Assembly (NCBI GenBank): GCA_034506315.1
Contig: JAPDPT010000023.1
Location: 1 to 46,462, forward strand
DNA from: a candidate division KSB1 bacterium
GTDB lineage: Bacteria; Zhuqueibacterota; Zhuqueibacteria; Oleimicrobiales; Geothermoviventaceae
DNA length: 46,462 bases
Direction: 5' to 3'
Every line of letters starts with the position of its first letter. Position 1 is the stretch's first letter. Shown piece by piece: positions 1 through 8,854 of the stretch. The translations under genes and the position numbers were made by a program. The notes under the pieces were generated by a model. That model had not been told where the DNA came from and ran no database searches. It saw nothing but the letters and a program-made list of their open reading frames with translations.

Positions 1-687
1 TGGAAGAACAGACTGGGTGCGGCCCTGCATCTACAGACCGTGGAGGTCACGGGCCTGGAGAACATCCCCGTGAAGGGACCGGCTTTGCTCGCCCCCAATC
101 ATCTGAACTGGAAGGACATCTTCTTCACGGCGGCCGTTGTGGCGCGGCAGCTCTATTTTGTCGGGACGCACGAGCTTTTCGACTATCGCTTCTGCCGCCA
201 CATGATCTACAAGTATTCCTTGCGGACGGTGCGTCCGCGCCTCACGAAGCCCTTCTTCAAATGGCTGGCGACCTACCTGGCTCGGGTGATCGTGCCCAGG
301 GTCAGACGGGTAGGAACGATCCCTATCAAGCGCAACGATCACGATCGGCAGTTCTTCGAGGTGTCGAAAGAATACTTGAGAATGGGGCGAGCCATTTGTA
401 TTTTTCCGGAGGGACGCATCGGAGACGGGAAAAGCCTTCGTCCCTTCAAGATGGGAGCGGCGAAGATCCTCCTGGACTTGTACCACGAGGGAAGGCGGCA
501 CATCCCGGCGATCCCGATCGCCATCAAGGGGACGGAGAGGTTTTTCCTGCCGTGGCGAAAGCTTGTGTTCCGGGTCGGCAGACCCATTTACATCGATGAC
601 TTCATCGACCGTCGGGACCGGGTGTCGATGCTGAGCTTCACGCGTGAGCTCCAGAATCGCGTGGCCGAGCTTTTCCATCGAGCGTGA
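1..687 (+). CDS. 1-acyl-sn-glycerol-3-phosphate acyltransferase (PlsC family), 5' end outside window
   Basis: Acyltransferase that would transfer a fatty acyl group to lysophosphatidic acid at the inner membrane during phospholipid synthesis. The frame is open from base 1, so the start codon probably lies upstream; a GTG at 40 is the first internal start. The family blocks are visible: NHLNWKD (catalytic H34 and D39, counting from base 1), FPEGR at residues 135-139 for glycerol-phosphate binding, and the later block IPIAIKGTE. About 228 residues are present, near the usual 200-250. It stops 48 bp before clpS on the same strand. In bacteria such a single-domain PlsC is often beside cmk or other lipid genes, but the upstream neighbour is not visible. 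The family assignment is firm; the exact acyl acceptor is not shown. Confidence 0.9.
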   Translation, partial: WKNRLGAALHLQTVEVTGLENIPVKGPALLAPNHLNWKDIFFTAAVVARQLYFVGTHELFDYRFCRHMIYKYSLRTVRPRLTKPFFKWLATYLARVIVPRVRRVGTIPIKRNDHDRQFFEVSKEYLRMGRAICIFPEGRIGDGKSLRPFKMGAAKILLDLYHEGRRHIPAIPIAIKGTERFFLPWRKLVFRVGRPIYIDDFIDRRDRVSMLSFTRELQNRVAELFHRA

Positions 688-735
688 AGCATCGGCGCCC
701 GAAGCGGCGGACTGCGGTCTCTACGGGAGGAACGG

Positions 736-1017
736 ATGGCGGAGCGACCAGAAGGACTACCGAATCCGCGGAAAAGCGGGCCGCGCGTCGATAGACCCTG
801 GCGAGTCGTGCTGTACAACGACGATGTCCATAAGTTCGAGGATGTGGTGCGTCAAGTCCGTAAGGCTACCGGATTCTCCCTCCTTCGAGCCATGGAAATT
901 ACCTATGTGGCCCACAATGTGGGGGAAGCCGTCGTGTACGAGGGGGCCTTTGTCGATTGTGTCCACATCGCCGACGAGCTGCGCAAAGGCGGGCTGTCGG
1001 TGCGCATCTTCGGATAG
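736..1017 (+). CDS. clpS: ATP-dependent Clp protease adaptor ClpS
   Basis: N-recognin adaptor that binds proteins with destabilising N-terminal residues and delivers them to the ClpAP protease in the cytoplasm. The 93-residue product has a short disordered N-terminus, then the ClpS core starting at RPWRVVLYNDD. The Asn-Asp-Asp of YNDD and the His of VAHNVGEAVV correspond to the residues that hold the substrate alpha-amino group in Escherichia coli ClpS. The ATG is preceded by a gggagg-type ribosome binding site near 725. No clpA lies within the window, although ClpS usually sits next to clpA or far from it depending on lineage. The length is slightly shorter than the E. coli protein (106 aa) and looks complete. 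Confidence 0.95.
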   Translation: MAERPEGLPNPRKSGPRVDRPWRVVLYNDDVHKFEDVVRQVRKATGFSLLRAMEITYVAHNVGEAVVYEGAFVDCVHIADELRKGGLSVRIFG

Positions 1018-1267
1018 TCCTGTACCGCCAAGCGCCCTTTCCTCGGTCCATGCTCCTTGCACAGCGTGGCTTTGTTCGCGGCAACTTCGGCTCCCCTAGC
1101 CCAGGCGGTTTGCCTTTCGGGCGGCCCCTCGGGCTCACGCGAGCTCTGAGCGTACCGGGCCGAGCTCCGATGCCGTACAGGGAGCCTACAAATTGCCCCA
1201 GGAGCTTTCAGCAACTTGTGCTGGTTCGCGGCGGATCCCCGCCCCCAAGCCGGAGGCAGGATCGCAT

Positions 1268-2185
1268 ATGACGGCGGAGCTAAGGAGCGTCCGGGTGGGG
1301 AAACGGCCGGTCGTGGGAGTTCTTGCGGTGGGGGTGCTCGCGATGTCTTCCGCCTCGCTTTGGATCCGCATGTGCACGGTCCCCGCATTCACGATCGCCG
1401 CCTACAGGCTTCTCCTCTCAACACTGGCCTTCTGCTTGGGCGAGGCTCTGAGGACTGGCGGGCGCACCCAACTCTTCAAGCCCACAGGGCGGACTTTGGC
1501 GGCGGGTCTTTTCCTTGCCTTCCATTTCGGCACCTGGATCCAATCGTTGCGGCTGACGAGTGTGGCAAGCTCAGTGCTTCTGGTGCAGACGTCGCCAATT
1601 TTTGTCGCGGTGGCCTCGGCCATACTTCTCTCCGAGCCACCGTCCCGTCTTCAAATGGGCGGGATTCTGACGACGTTGGCCGGCACCGTTGTGGTCGCTG
1701 GGCATGACCTCACGTCTGGCCGCCAGGCACTCCTCGGCGACGCCCTTGCCCTGGCAGGAGCGTTGGGCGCTGCTGGGTACTGGATCTGTGGCAGGGCAGC
1801 CAGACAGAGGATGGATACCGGAACCTACGCGCGCACCGTGTACGGCACGGCGGCTGTCGTGACGGTAGCGCTGGCCGCTGTTTCGGGAGCTCCCTTGGCC
1901 GGCTTCTCGGGAAGCAACTGGCTTCTGCTGGTCCTCATTGCCCTGGTCCCCCAGGGGGTCGGTCACACTTCCTTCAACTGGGCCCTGAAACACCTCTCAG
2001 CGACAGCTGTATCGGTTTTCGCGTTAGGGGAACCCGTAGGCGCTTCGCTCCTGGCCTATCTGTTCTTGGGCGAAAGTCCCCCACCGGGGACCCTCCTTGG
2101 CGGTGTGGCCGTACTCCTGGGCATTTACTTGACCCTTCAGGGCGAAAGAGTCAAGACCACGAAAGGAAGAAGAGGGAGCGCGTGA
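1268..2185 (+). CDS. EamA/DMT-superfamily permease
   Basis: Inner-membrane protein of the drug/metabolite transporter superfamily with two EamA repeats, about ten hydrophobic segments, 305 residues. The first half covers residues 10-140 and the second 150-300; the second repeat contains the typical block ending in LSATAVSVFALGEPVGASLLAYLFLGE. The ATG at 1268 is chosen because ggaggcagg at 1251-1259 forms a ribosome binding site; an earlier TTG at 1193 would add 25 non-hydrophobic residues. The stop codon overlaps the start of the following decarboxylase gene (TGATG), indicating co-translation. Members export amino acids or small metabolites, but the substrate cannot be read from sequence. Coupling to an amino-acid decarboxylase suggests, as inference only, an amino acid or amine substrate. 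Confidence 0.85.
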   Translation: MTAELRSVRVGKRPVVGVLAVGVLAMSSASLWIRMCTVPAFTIAAYRLLLSTLAFCLGEALRTGGRTQLFKPTGRTLAAGLFLAFHFGTWIQSLRLTSVASSVLLVQTSPIFVAVASAILLSEPPSRLQMGGILTTLAGTVVVAGHDLTSGRQALLGDALALAGALGAAGYWICGRAARQRMDTGTYARTVYGTAAVVTVALAAVSGAPLAGFSGSNWLLLVLIALVPQGVGHTSFNWALKHLSATAVSVFALGEPVGASLLAYLFLGESPPPGTLLGGVAVLLGIYLTLQGERVKTTKGRRGSA

Positions 2186-3669
2186 TGGACGTTCGCTACG
2201 ATCCTTTCCTGGGTCCGAAAGCCGAGAACTTCGAGCTGCTGAAAGAGCTGATTCTGCAGGTTCTGTTCTGGCAGGCTCGCTGGCGGAGGTCGCACTTCCC
2301 CGCGGACCCGAGTTTGTACCCTCAGCGCGGGGTCGACGAAGCCGCTGTCGCGCACTTGCGCTGTGCTCTGCGGGAGTTTCTCGCGCGCATGGAGAGGAAT
2401 ATCCCGTTTTCGCATCCCCGATACGTGGCACAAATGCTCAAGGATCCCGGCATCCCGGCGATCGTGGCGTACTTTGCCACGATGCTGATCAACCCCAATA
2501 ACCACGCCTACGAAGGGGGACCGGTCACCACGGAAATGGAGCTGGAGGTTGTCGACGACCTCAAGCGGATGCTCGGTTTTGACCGGGGATGGGGGCACCT
2601 GACCAGCGGCGGTACACTGGCCAATATGGAAGCCATGTGGGCGGTGCGCGACACCCTTCGGGAGGGGACGGTGGTATTCAGTGCGGGATCGCATTACTCC
2701 TGGAAGCGAATCTGTTCGGTCCTTCGGATTCGCAGTTGGCGCGAGATCCCTGTCGATCGTAACTACCGGCTGGATCTCGACGCGCTGGAGTCAGTTCTGC
2801 GCGCGCGGCGAGTGGTGATGGTGGTGGCAAACCTGGGTACCACCGGCACAGGATCCGTCGATCCCCTACCCGAGATCCTTCGACTGCGGGACCGATACGG
2901 CTTCCACCTGCACGTGGACGCAGCCTATGGTGGCTACGCCCGCTCTATTCTCCTGGAGGCCGATGGCCGGCTCAAGCCCCTGGGCCAGATCGAGTGGCTG
3001 TCGCGCGAGGTGTACGAATCCCTGCAGGTGCTGCCGGAGGCTGACTCCGTTACGATCGATCCCCACAAGCACGGGCTGGTCATGTACGGCGCCGGGGGAC
3101 TTATTTTCCGTGACGAAAGGTTTCAAAGGACGCTTCTCAATACCGCGCCCTACACCTACCACGTCCGGCAGAAGCCGAACCTGGGCATGCTCACGCTGGA
3201 AGGGTCGCGTCCGGGGGCAGCAGCGGCCGCTACCTGGTTTACCCATCGCCTCTTTCCGCTTCACGCAGAGGGCCTGGGTGCGATCTTGGCTGAGACCCTG
3301 AAGGCAGCGCGGGAGTTTGCCGCGCGCCTGCCAAGGGAGACAGACTGGGAGCCTCTGGTCTGGCCCAACCTGGACATTGTCTGCTTTCACCCGAAGCGGG
3401 GAAACCGTACCTTCGAGGAGCTGAACGGGCTTGCTTCCGCCCTATATCAGGAGATGTCGGTTGAGGCGGAGAGTCCCGAATTCGTCTTCTCGAAGTTCGT
3501 CGTGGAGCCAAGTACGGCGAGGCGCTTTCTCGGTCTTCGGCGGAAGCCTGAGCAGGGTTGGATCACCTTGCGTGCGGTGCTGATGAAGCACTGGCTTAGC
3601 CTGCCTCCCAAGCCCACGTACATCGACCGGATGATTGAGGTGCTGCGGCGCAAGCCGGGGCCGGGGTAG
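2185..3669 (+). CDS. PLP-dependent group II amino-acid decarboxylase-like protein
   Basis: Pyridoxal-phosphate enzyme of the glutamate/tyrosine/aromatic amino-acid decarboxylase family, 494 residues, cytoplasmic. Visible motifs: TSGGTLANMEAMW (phosphate binding), HVDAAYGGYA with Asp245 that pairs with the pyridine nitrogen, and DPHKHG with the Schiff-base Lys295. The length and motif spacing match the family. The ATG at 2185 overlaps the stop of the upstream permease by one base; a GTG one codon earlier is an alternative. Substrate residues are not diagnostic by eye, so the product could be a tyrosine, glutamate, aspartate or other decarboxylase. Together with the overlapping DMT permease gene it may form an amine-producing and exporting pair (inference). 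Confidence 0.85.
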   Translation: MDVRYDPFLGPKAENFELLKELILQVLFWQARWRRSHFPADPSLYPQRGVDEAAVAHLRCALREFLARMERNIPFSHPRYVAQMLKDPGIPAIVAYFATMLINPNNHAYEGGPVTTEMELEVVDDLKRMLGFDRGWGHLTSGGTLANMEAMWAVRDTLREGTVVFSAGSHYSWKRICSVLRIRSWREIPVDRNYRLDLDALESVLRARRVVMVVANLGTTGTGSVDPLPEILRLRDRYGFHLHVDAAYGGYARSILLEADGRLKPLGQIEWLSREVYESLQVLPEADSVTIDPHKHGLVMYGAGGLIFRDERFQRTLLNTAPYTYHVRQKPNLGMLTLEGSRPGAAAAATWFTHRLFPLHAEGLGAILAETLKAAREFAARLPRETDWEPLVWPNLDIVCFHPKRGNRTFEELNGLASALYQEMSVEAESPEFVFSKFVVEPSTARRFLGLRRKPEQGWITLRAVLMKHWLSLPPKPTYIDRMIEVLRRKPGPG

Positions 3670-3850
3670 ACTTGTGTAGCTCGGTGAGCCCTTGAGGGGT
3701 GCGGGCGTGCCTCATAGGCCCGGCCTTGTAGGTGGCAGCGGTCCATCCGGGAGACTGGGGCCCCTTGACTCTGGCTGAGTTGGGTCAGGCCTTCGAATCG
3801 GGGATGGAGATCTGCGCGGAAGCAACCCACGCCGCAGAGCGGGTTCCCCC

Positions 3851-3878
3851 AAAAAGAAAAAGCCCACCATCGGTGGGC
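3851..3878 (-). terminator. Rho-independent terminator for the 3915-4328 gene
   Basis: On the minus strand a perfect 7-bp stem (GCCCACC / GGTGGGC, 3-nt loop, 3862-3878) is followed by a T-rich tract (TTTTTCTTTTT). It lies 37 bp after the stop codon of the small FnIII-like gene. The remaining 3670-3850 stretch, after the decarboxylase stop, shows no gene or plus-strand terminator that I can support. Confidence 0.85.
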
Positions 3879-3914
3879 CGTAATCCTCCTCGTCAACGGA
3901 TCCGGGGAGAAGTG

Positions 3915-4328
3915 CTAACGGAACATCGCCTTGATACTTCCCCACGTATGGCGCGCCGCCGACACCTGAACGGCAACGGAGAGCACATCGGAATAGGAGA
4001 ACCTTCCGTTCGACTCCACGATGCGGAGGCGGTAGTAGTACGTGCGGTCGGAAGCCTTGAAGATCGTCTTGTCCACGTAGGTGTAGGTGCGCACGGTTTC
4101 GGCGCTGGGAGTTCCTTCGGCTTCCACCCGGCCAATGCGCTGGAATCCTTCGTGGGGGTCGAGGCTGCGCTCCACCTCGTAAGCCTCAATTCCCTGCTCG
4201 GCCCGCACGCGCCACACAAGGGTCACCTTGTTCAGGCCGGGCTCGGCCTTGAAGTCGACCAGGATCACCCCTGCCTGAAGACTTGCCGCTGCAACCAACC
4301 CGCACGCGAGCGCCAAGATTCGACGCAT
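3915..4328 (-). CDS. Small secreted fibronectin type III-like protein
   Basis: 137-residue exported protein. Residues 1-20 (MRRILALACGLVAAASLQAG) are a clear signal peptide. The rest is a single FnIII-like beta-sandwich: VTLVWRV, then IEAYEVERS, TYTYVDKT and RTYYYRLRIV, the same pattern as the FnIII modules in the large secreted proteins of this window. The start at 4328 is supported by a ggtgag ribosome binding site and by the signal peptide; the frame is open further upstream to 4451 but that part looks non-coding and overlaps the promoter. It has its own promoter and terminator and is transcribed against its neighbours. Function unknown; it lacks a C-terminal sorting domain. Confidence 0.75.
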   Translation of the reverse strand: MRRILALACGLVAAASLQAGVILVDFKAEPGLNKVTLVWRVRAEQGIEAYEVERSLDPHEGFQRIGRVEAEGTPSAETVRTYTYVDKTIFKASDRTYYYRLRIVESNGRFSYSDVLSVAVQVSAARHTWGSIKAMFR

Positions 4329-4358
4329 ATTCACCTCACCAGGTGTTTTTCTGCGCGA

Positions 4359-4387
4359 AAAGTAATGCTTCGCCCAGCGAATGTCAA
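4359..4387 (-). promoter_or_regulatory. Sigma70-type promoter for the FnIII-like gene
   Basis: On the minus strand TTGACA (4382-4387) is separated by exactly 17 bp from TACTTT (4359-4364). Transcription would start near 4352, about 24 bp before the ATG at 4328. The -35 box is consensus and the -10 box is moderate. Confidence 0.65.
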
Positions 4388-4555
4388 GGGATTTGTTCTC
4401 GCGATCGCTTTTCTTCGCTGCCTCCCTCGGGCTAAGGTCGGAGGTTGTCATTGTGCCTTCGAGCCGGGATTCGTAGTTTAGGTCAAGCGCCAGACTTAGG
4501 ACGGCGGCTCTTAAACCGGATTCGAGGAAATGACGCGAGGATACGGAGGCCGGGA

Positions 4556-5818
4556 GTGTCGGCAGGTGCGCGAAGGATTGTGCTGAGCTTCCTCATCCTT
4601 CTTTCCCTTGGGATCAGCGGCTGTTCCCGCGACCGCGGAAAGCCGCGCTTCCTCTGGGTGGACGCCCTCGCCAATTGGGAGGCCATCGTCTCTCCTGGGG
4701 ACATCGACCGGATCGCGTCCGCGGCCAAATCGGCGGGATTCACCGGGCTTGTGGTCGAAGTGAAGCCGATTACCGGTCAGGTGGTCTACCCGAGCCGAGT
4801 AGCGCCCCGCCTCACGGAATGGAAGGGCGCTGTGAGTCCCGGCGGATTCGACTATCTCGACGCGTTCGTCCGGACCGCTCGCAGCTACCGGCTGAAGGTG
4901 TTTGCGTCCGTGAACGTGTTCGCGGGCGGGCACCGGCGGTTTCGAAAGGGAATTGCCTACGAGGACCATCCGGACTGGGTGTGCGTGGCGAATACCCCCC
5001 TCGGGCTTGTACCCAGCACCGACGTGCCTCACACGGAATCGATTTTTCTCCAACCCAGTCGGCGCTCGGTCCAGGAGCAGAATTTCCGGATCCTCGAGGA
5101 AATTCTACGCCACTACCCCGTGGATGGGGTCGTCCTGGACCGTGTGTATTATCCGGACCTCACGGTGGATTTCAGCGAGGCTGCACGGGAGGCTTTCGAG
5201 CGTTTCCTGGGTCGCGAGATCCGGGTTTGGCCGGACGAGGTGTACACGTACGAGGGGGATCGGCGTGTCGCAGGCCCGCTTTTCCGCGACTGGCTGTACT
5301 TCCGTGCCAAGCTGCTGCGGGACTTCCTTGTGGAAGCCCGTCGGATCGCCAAGCAGGTAAGACCCAGCGCGAAATTCTGTCTGTACGTAGGGGCCTGGTA
5401 TCCCCAGGCGGTAGAGATGGGGCTGAACTGGGCTTCCCCGTCCTCTCCGTTTGTGCGTCTCTGGCCGGACACGCTTTTCCGTGCCACAGCCATGGGAGAT
5501 CTGCTCGACGCTTTGTTCTGCGGTCTCCTGTTTCAGGCCGTGGGGGCCGAGGAGGTCCTCCAGGGCCTGCCGGCGGAGCTGAGCGGCTGGTACACCGTGT
5601 CCACCGCTTCGGACAGCGTACGCCTTGTGGTGGGATCCCAGACCCCCGTGTTTGGGGTGCTCCTGGTCTCCCAGTACGCGAACGATCAGGCCCGCCTGTG
5701 TAAAGCCACAGGGATCTGTTTGAAGAAGCTTGACGGCGTGGCGGTCCTGGACCTGGCGGTGGTGGAGAAGCTGAACCTGTGGCAGAGGTTGAGACCTTGC
5801 CTTGCCCAGCGCCCCTGA
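4556..5818 (+). CDS. Glycosyl-hydrolase-like GHL10 (DUF187) family lipoprotein
   Basis: 420-residue predicted lipoprotein. The N-terminus is a lipoprotein signal ending LLSLGISGC, with Cys23 as the lipidated residue. The body is a TIM-barrel-like GHL10 domain: RFLWVDALANWE at the start, then GFTGLVVEVKPITGQVVYPS, VFASVNVFAGG, the strand HYPVDGVVLDRVYYP carrying the family Asp, and KFCLYVGAWYP. GHL10 proteins are thought to act on polysaccharide or peptidoglycan, but the substrate is not known here. GTG at 4556 is chosen because ggagg at 4545-4549 lies 6 bp upstream and gives a proper lipoprotein signal. It stops 31 bp before the strong promoter of the receptor cassette, so it is transcribed separately from upstream. 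Confidence 0.75.
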   Translation: MSAGARRIVLSFLILLSLGISGCSRDRGKPRFLWVDALANWEAIVSPGDIDRIASAAKSAGFTGLVVEVKPITGQVVYPSRVAPRLTEWKGAVSPGGFDYLDAFVRTARSYRLKVFASVNVFAGGHRRFRKGIAYEDHPDWVCVANTPLGLVPSTDVPHTESIFLQPSRRSVQEQNFRILEEILRHYPVDGVVLDRVYYPDLTVDFSEAAREAFERFLGREIRVWPDEVYTYEGDRRVAGPLFRDWLYFRAKLLRDFLVEARRIAKQVRPSAKFCLYVGAWYPQAVEMGLNWASPSSPFVRLWPDTLFRATAMGDLLDALFCGLLFQAVGAEEVLQGLPAELSGWYTVSTASDSVRLVVGSQTPVFGVLLVSQYANDQARLCKATGICLKKLDGVAVLDLAVVEKLNLWQRLRPCLAQRP

Positions 5819-5849
5819 GCCCCAGTGCGGGGGTGGTGGCCGACGGTCC

Positions 5850-5878
5850 TTGACATTCGGCGGTGCGATTGGTATATT
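5850..5878 (+). promoter_or_regulatory. Near-consensus sigma70 promoter for the TonB receptor cassettes
   Basis: TTGACA at 5850-5855, a 17-bp spacer and TATATT at 5873-5878. Start of transcription would be near 5885, giving a leader of about 43 nt before the GTG at 5928. It sits in the only intergenic gap before two tandem receptor cassettes and no comparable promoter is seen at 13246-13531, so it may drive both. Confidence 0.8.
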
Positions 5879-5927
5879 GGCGGCGACCTGCATCAGTCCC
5901 GCCACAACTGTAAGCGAGGGTGGAGCG

Positions 5928-8744
5928 GTGCGAAGGAGAGGCAGCCTGTGGGCCACGATGGGGGCGGCTTTCACCCTGACCCTCGGGGGACACCTCTGGG
6001 CTGGTACAAGCGGGAAGATCGCTGGAATCGTACGCGACGCCAAGTCGGGCGAGCCCCTGCCGGGCGTAAACGTCGTCGTCGAGGGTACGACCATGGGGGC
6101 GGCCACCGGAGTGGATGGCTCTTACTTCATCCTCAATGTGCCCCCAGGCACGTACAGCGTCCGGGCGCAGATGATCGGTTACCGGCCGGTGGTGGCTACG
6201 GGTGTGCTTGTCCGCGTGGACCTGACGACCGAGCTGAATTTCCAGCTCGAGCAAACCGTCATCGAGGTGACCGAGGCTCTGGTGGTAGAGGCACAGCGGC
6301 CTCTGGTGCAGAAGGACATCACCTCCGGGCGGGCCATTGTCACCGCTGAGCAGATCAAATCCCTGCCGGTCGAAACCTTCACCGACGTCCTGAAGACCAA
6401 GGCGGGCATTGTCGAGGGGGCTGGAGGGAGTCTGCACATCCGGGGCGGCAGGGCCGGCGAGGTCTCGTATATGATTGACGGCGTTCCCGTGGACAATCCC
6501 TTCTGGGGCGGAATGGCTCTCCGCGTGGAGAACAGCGCCATCCAGGAGCTCCAGGTGGTGAGCGGGACGTTCAACGCCGAGTACGGCAAGGCCATGTCCG
6601 GCCTGGTGAACATCGTGACCAAGGATGGCGGGCGCGAGTATCACGGCGAGATCTCCGCCTACTTTGGAGACCGGATCAGCAGCCGCAAGGACATCTTCCC
6701 CAACATCGAGCGGGTGGAACCATTCAACGTCGTCAACGGGGAGATTACCCTCAGCGGTCCGGTCCCCTGGACCGGAAACAAGCTCACCTTCTTCACCAGT
6801 GGCCGATATCTGGACGACGGGGGCTATCTCTACGGCATCCGTGAGCACCGGCCGATAGACGTTCTCTTTCTCGACTCCCTGACCGTCCTGAATCTGGCGC
6901 AGAGCCCCTACGGCACGCGCCTGAACTTTCTGGAGCCGTACACTGATGCCAACGGGAACGGGCGTTTTGACCTTGGCGAGCCATTTCTGGATCTCAATCG
7001 CGACGGCCGGCGCAACAACGGCTTTTCCGGAGACAGCGCCTACGTCTCCATGAACCCTTCCCGCCGGGCGTTCTGGCACACCAAACTAACCTACGCCTAT
7101 CGTCCCGGGACCAAGCTTCGCTACTCCCTCATGTACGAGCGGGTCTTTGACAAGGACTACAATCACTCCTTCAAGTACAATCCCGACGGAGTGCCGCCAA
7201 GCTGGTCCTGGTCCGCCCAGCACACCCTGGACCTCACGCACACCTTTTCCGCTGCCACCTATCTGACCCTGAAGCTCTCCCAATACAACTACGATTACAA
7301 GTCGTTCCTCTACGCCGATTGGCGTGATCCCCGCTATTTGCCGAACGAGCTTCTGAACACGCCGGGGTACGAGTTCGTCGCGGGGGGCCAGGCGAAGACG
7401 CACACGTACCGGACCTCGCAGACGCGGGTGGTTCGCCTTGATCTCACCAGTCAGTTGAACAAGACCCATCAGGCCAAGGCCGGCTTTGAAGCGCGTCTGC
7501 ACCGGCTCACGTACCATACCTACTACGTCGACATTCGCTCTACCTACGACTACGTGCCCACCATCCACACGCCGGAGTCCAGCACCTCGAACAATCGCTA
7601 CGTGCGTGAGCCATACGAGGGAGCTTTCTACGTGCAGGACAAGATCGAACTTCGCAACATGGTGGTGAACGTAGGCCTGCGGTTCGACTACTTCCACGCC
7701 AACTGGAAGATTCCGACCGATCCTCGGGACAAGAAGCTCATCGCGGGTAACCGGCTCTCCCTCCAGGACCTGCGGCTGACGCGGGTGAAGGCCAAGACGC
7801 AATGGAGCCCGCGACTGGGAATCGCTTATCCCATTACCGATCGCGGGGTCATTCACTTCAGCTACGGACATTTCTTCCAGATGCCGGGCTTTGCCTACCT
7901 CTACGCGAACCCTGAGTTTGAAGTGGTCAGCGGGCGTTTCCAGAGCATCCTGGGGAACGCGGATCTCAAGCCCGAGCGGACGGTCCAGTACGAGGTTGGA
8001 CTGCAGCAGCAATTCGGTGAGGACATCGGAGCTGAGATCATCCTCTTCTACAAGGACATCAACGATCTGCTGGGCCTCGATTACGTGGAGCTCTATTCGC
8101 GCGGCGACTATTACATGCGCTACGCGAACGTGGACTATGGCCATGCGAAAGGTATCACCCTTTCCCTGGAGAAGAGGCGGACGGGGCTCGTTTCAGCCAC
8201 CCTCGACTACACCTACTCCATCGCCGAGGGGAACTCCAGTGATCCCCTGAGCCGCTTCTACGATATGCAGACCGTACCGCCTCGGGAGAGCCCGCGTAGA
8301 GCCTTGCCCCTCGATTGGGACCAGCGCCACACCCTGAACGCCACCGTCTCGCTTTCGCGACCGGGACGCTGGGGAGTCAGCTTGCTGGCTCGCATCGGCT
8401 CGGGGCTCCCTTACACCCCCGAGTTCCAGGGAATGCGGCTGGACGTGATCAATTCAGGGCGTAAACCCCCTCGCTACAACTTCGATCTGAACGCCTTCCG
8501 CGAATTCACCCTCAGGGGAGCTGTGCGTCTAACCCTTTTCCTGAGGGTCTACAACGTCTTCGATCAGCTGAACGAGAATTACGTCTACGACGACACCGGA
8601 AGGGCTACCTACTCACTGATCCCCACCTACGTACCGGACCACGGGAACGAATACGGACGCCATCATCTTTCGGACTACCTGAACCGCCCGCACTGGTATT
8701 CGCAGCCGAGGCAGGTTTTCGCAGGGGTGGCGTTGTCGTTCTGA
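5928..8744 (+). CDS. TonB-dependent receptor with carboxypeptidase-regulatory-like domain, cassette 1
   Basis: 938-residue outer-membrane receptor. After a signal peptide (about residues 1-27) comes a CarboxypepD_reg-like beta-sandwich (residues 29-115; EPLPGVNVVVEGT, YFILNVPPGTY), then the plug with IRGGRAGEVSYMIDGVPV and FNAEYGKAMSGLVNIVT, then a 22-stranded-type barrel ending in Phe (VFAGVALSF), the usual BAM recognition end. A loop at residues 339-364 carries an Asp/Asn/Gly-rich, EF-hand-like stretch (DANGNGRFDLGE, DLNRDGRRNNG) that the second copy lacks. GTG at 5928 is preceded by gaggg at 5916-5920; the frame is open upstream but crosses the promoter. No SusD-like gene follows; instead a large secreted protein does. 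The ligand is unknown. Confidence 0.92.
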   Translation: MRRRGSLWATMGAAFTLTLGGHLWAGTSGKIAGIVRDAKSGEPLPGVNVVVEGTTMGAATGVDGSYFILNVPPGTYSVRAQMIGYRPVVATGVLVRVDLTTELNFQLEQTVIEVTEALVVEAQRPLVQKDITSGRAIVTAEQIKSLPVETFTDVLKTKAGIVEGAGGSLHIRGGRAGEVSYMIDGVPVDNPFWGGMALRVENSAIQELQVVSGTFNAEYGKAMSGLVNIVTKDGGREYHGEISAYFGDRISSRKDIFPNIERVEPFNVVNGEITLSGPVPWTGNKLTFFTSGRYLDDGGYLYGIREHRPIDVLFLDSLTVLNLAQSPYGTRLNFLEPYTDANGNGRFDLGEPFLDLNRDGRRNNGFSGDSAYVSMNPSRRAFWHTKLTYAYRPGTKLRYSLMYERVFDKDYNHSFKYNPDGVPPSWSWSAQHTLDLTHTFSAATYLTLKLSQYNYDYKSFLYADWRDPRYLPNELLNTPGYEFVAGGQAKTHTYRTSQTRVVRLDLTSQLNKTHQAKAGFEARLHRLTYHTYYVDIRSTYDYVPTIHTPESSTSNNRYVREPYEGAFYVQDKIELRNMVVNVGLRFDYFHANWKIPTDPRDKKLIAGNRLSLQDLRLTRVKAKTQWSPRLGIAYPITDRGVIHFSYGHFFQMPGFAYLYANPEFEVVSGRFQSILGNADLKPERTVQYEVGLQQQFGEDIGAEIILFYKDINDLLGLDYVELYSRGDYYMRYANVDYGHAKGITLSLEKRRTGLVSATLDYTYSIAEGNSSDPLSRFYDMQTVPPRESPRRALPLDWDQRHTLNATVSLSRPGRWGVSLLARIGSGLPYTPEFQGMRLDVINSGRKPPRYNFDLNAFREFTLRGAVRLTLFLRVYNVFDQLNENYVYDDTGRATYSLIPTYVPDHGNEYGRHHLSDYLNRPHWYSQPRQVFAGVALSF

Positions 8745-8854
8745 AGGGCAGGCGCGACTTCGCGTTCGCTCCTGGTTCAGGGGGAAGATTCTTGGCTCAA
8801 GACTCCGTGGGATCCTCTATGGAGAATCCGCGGGAAAGTGCACGGAGTAGCCCG

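Noticed and set aside
5894-5916. Sequence resembling the conserved core strand of a cobalamin riboswitch (CAGTCCCGCC...AACTGTAAGCG) just before the first TonB receptor gene
   Set aside because: Only this one strand is present, with a 3-nt insertion; the other conserved blocks of the riboswitch are missing, and the consensus promoter leaves only about 10 nt of transcript before it.
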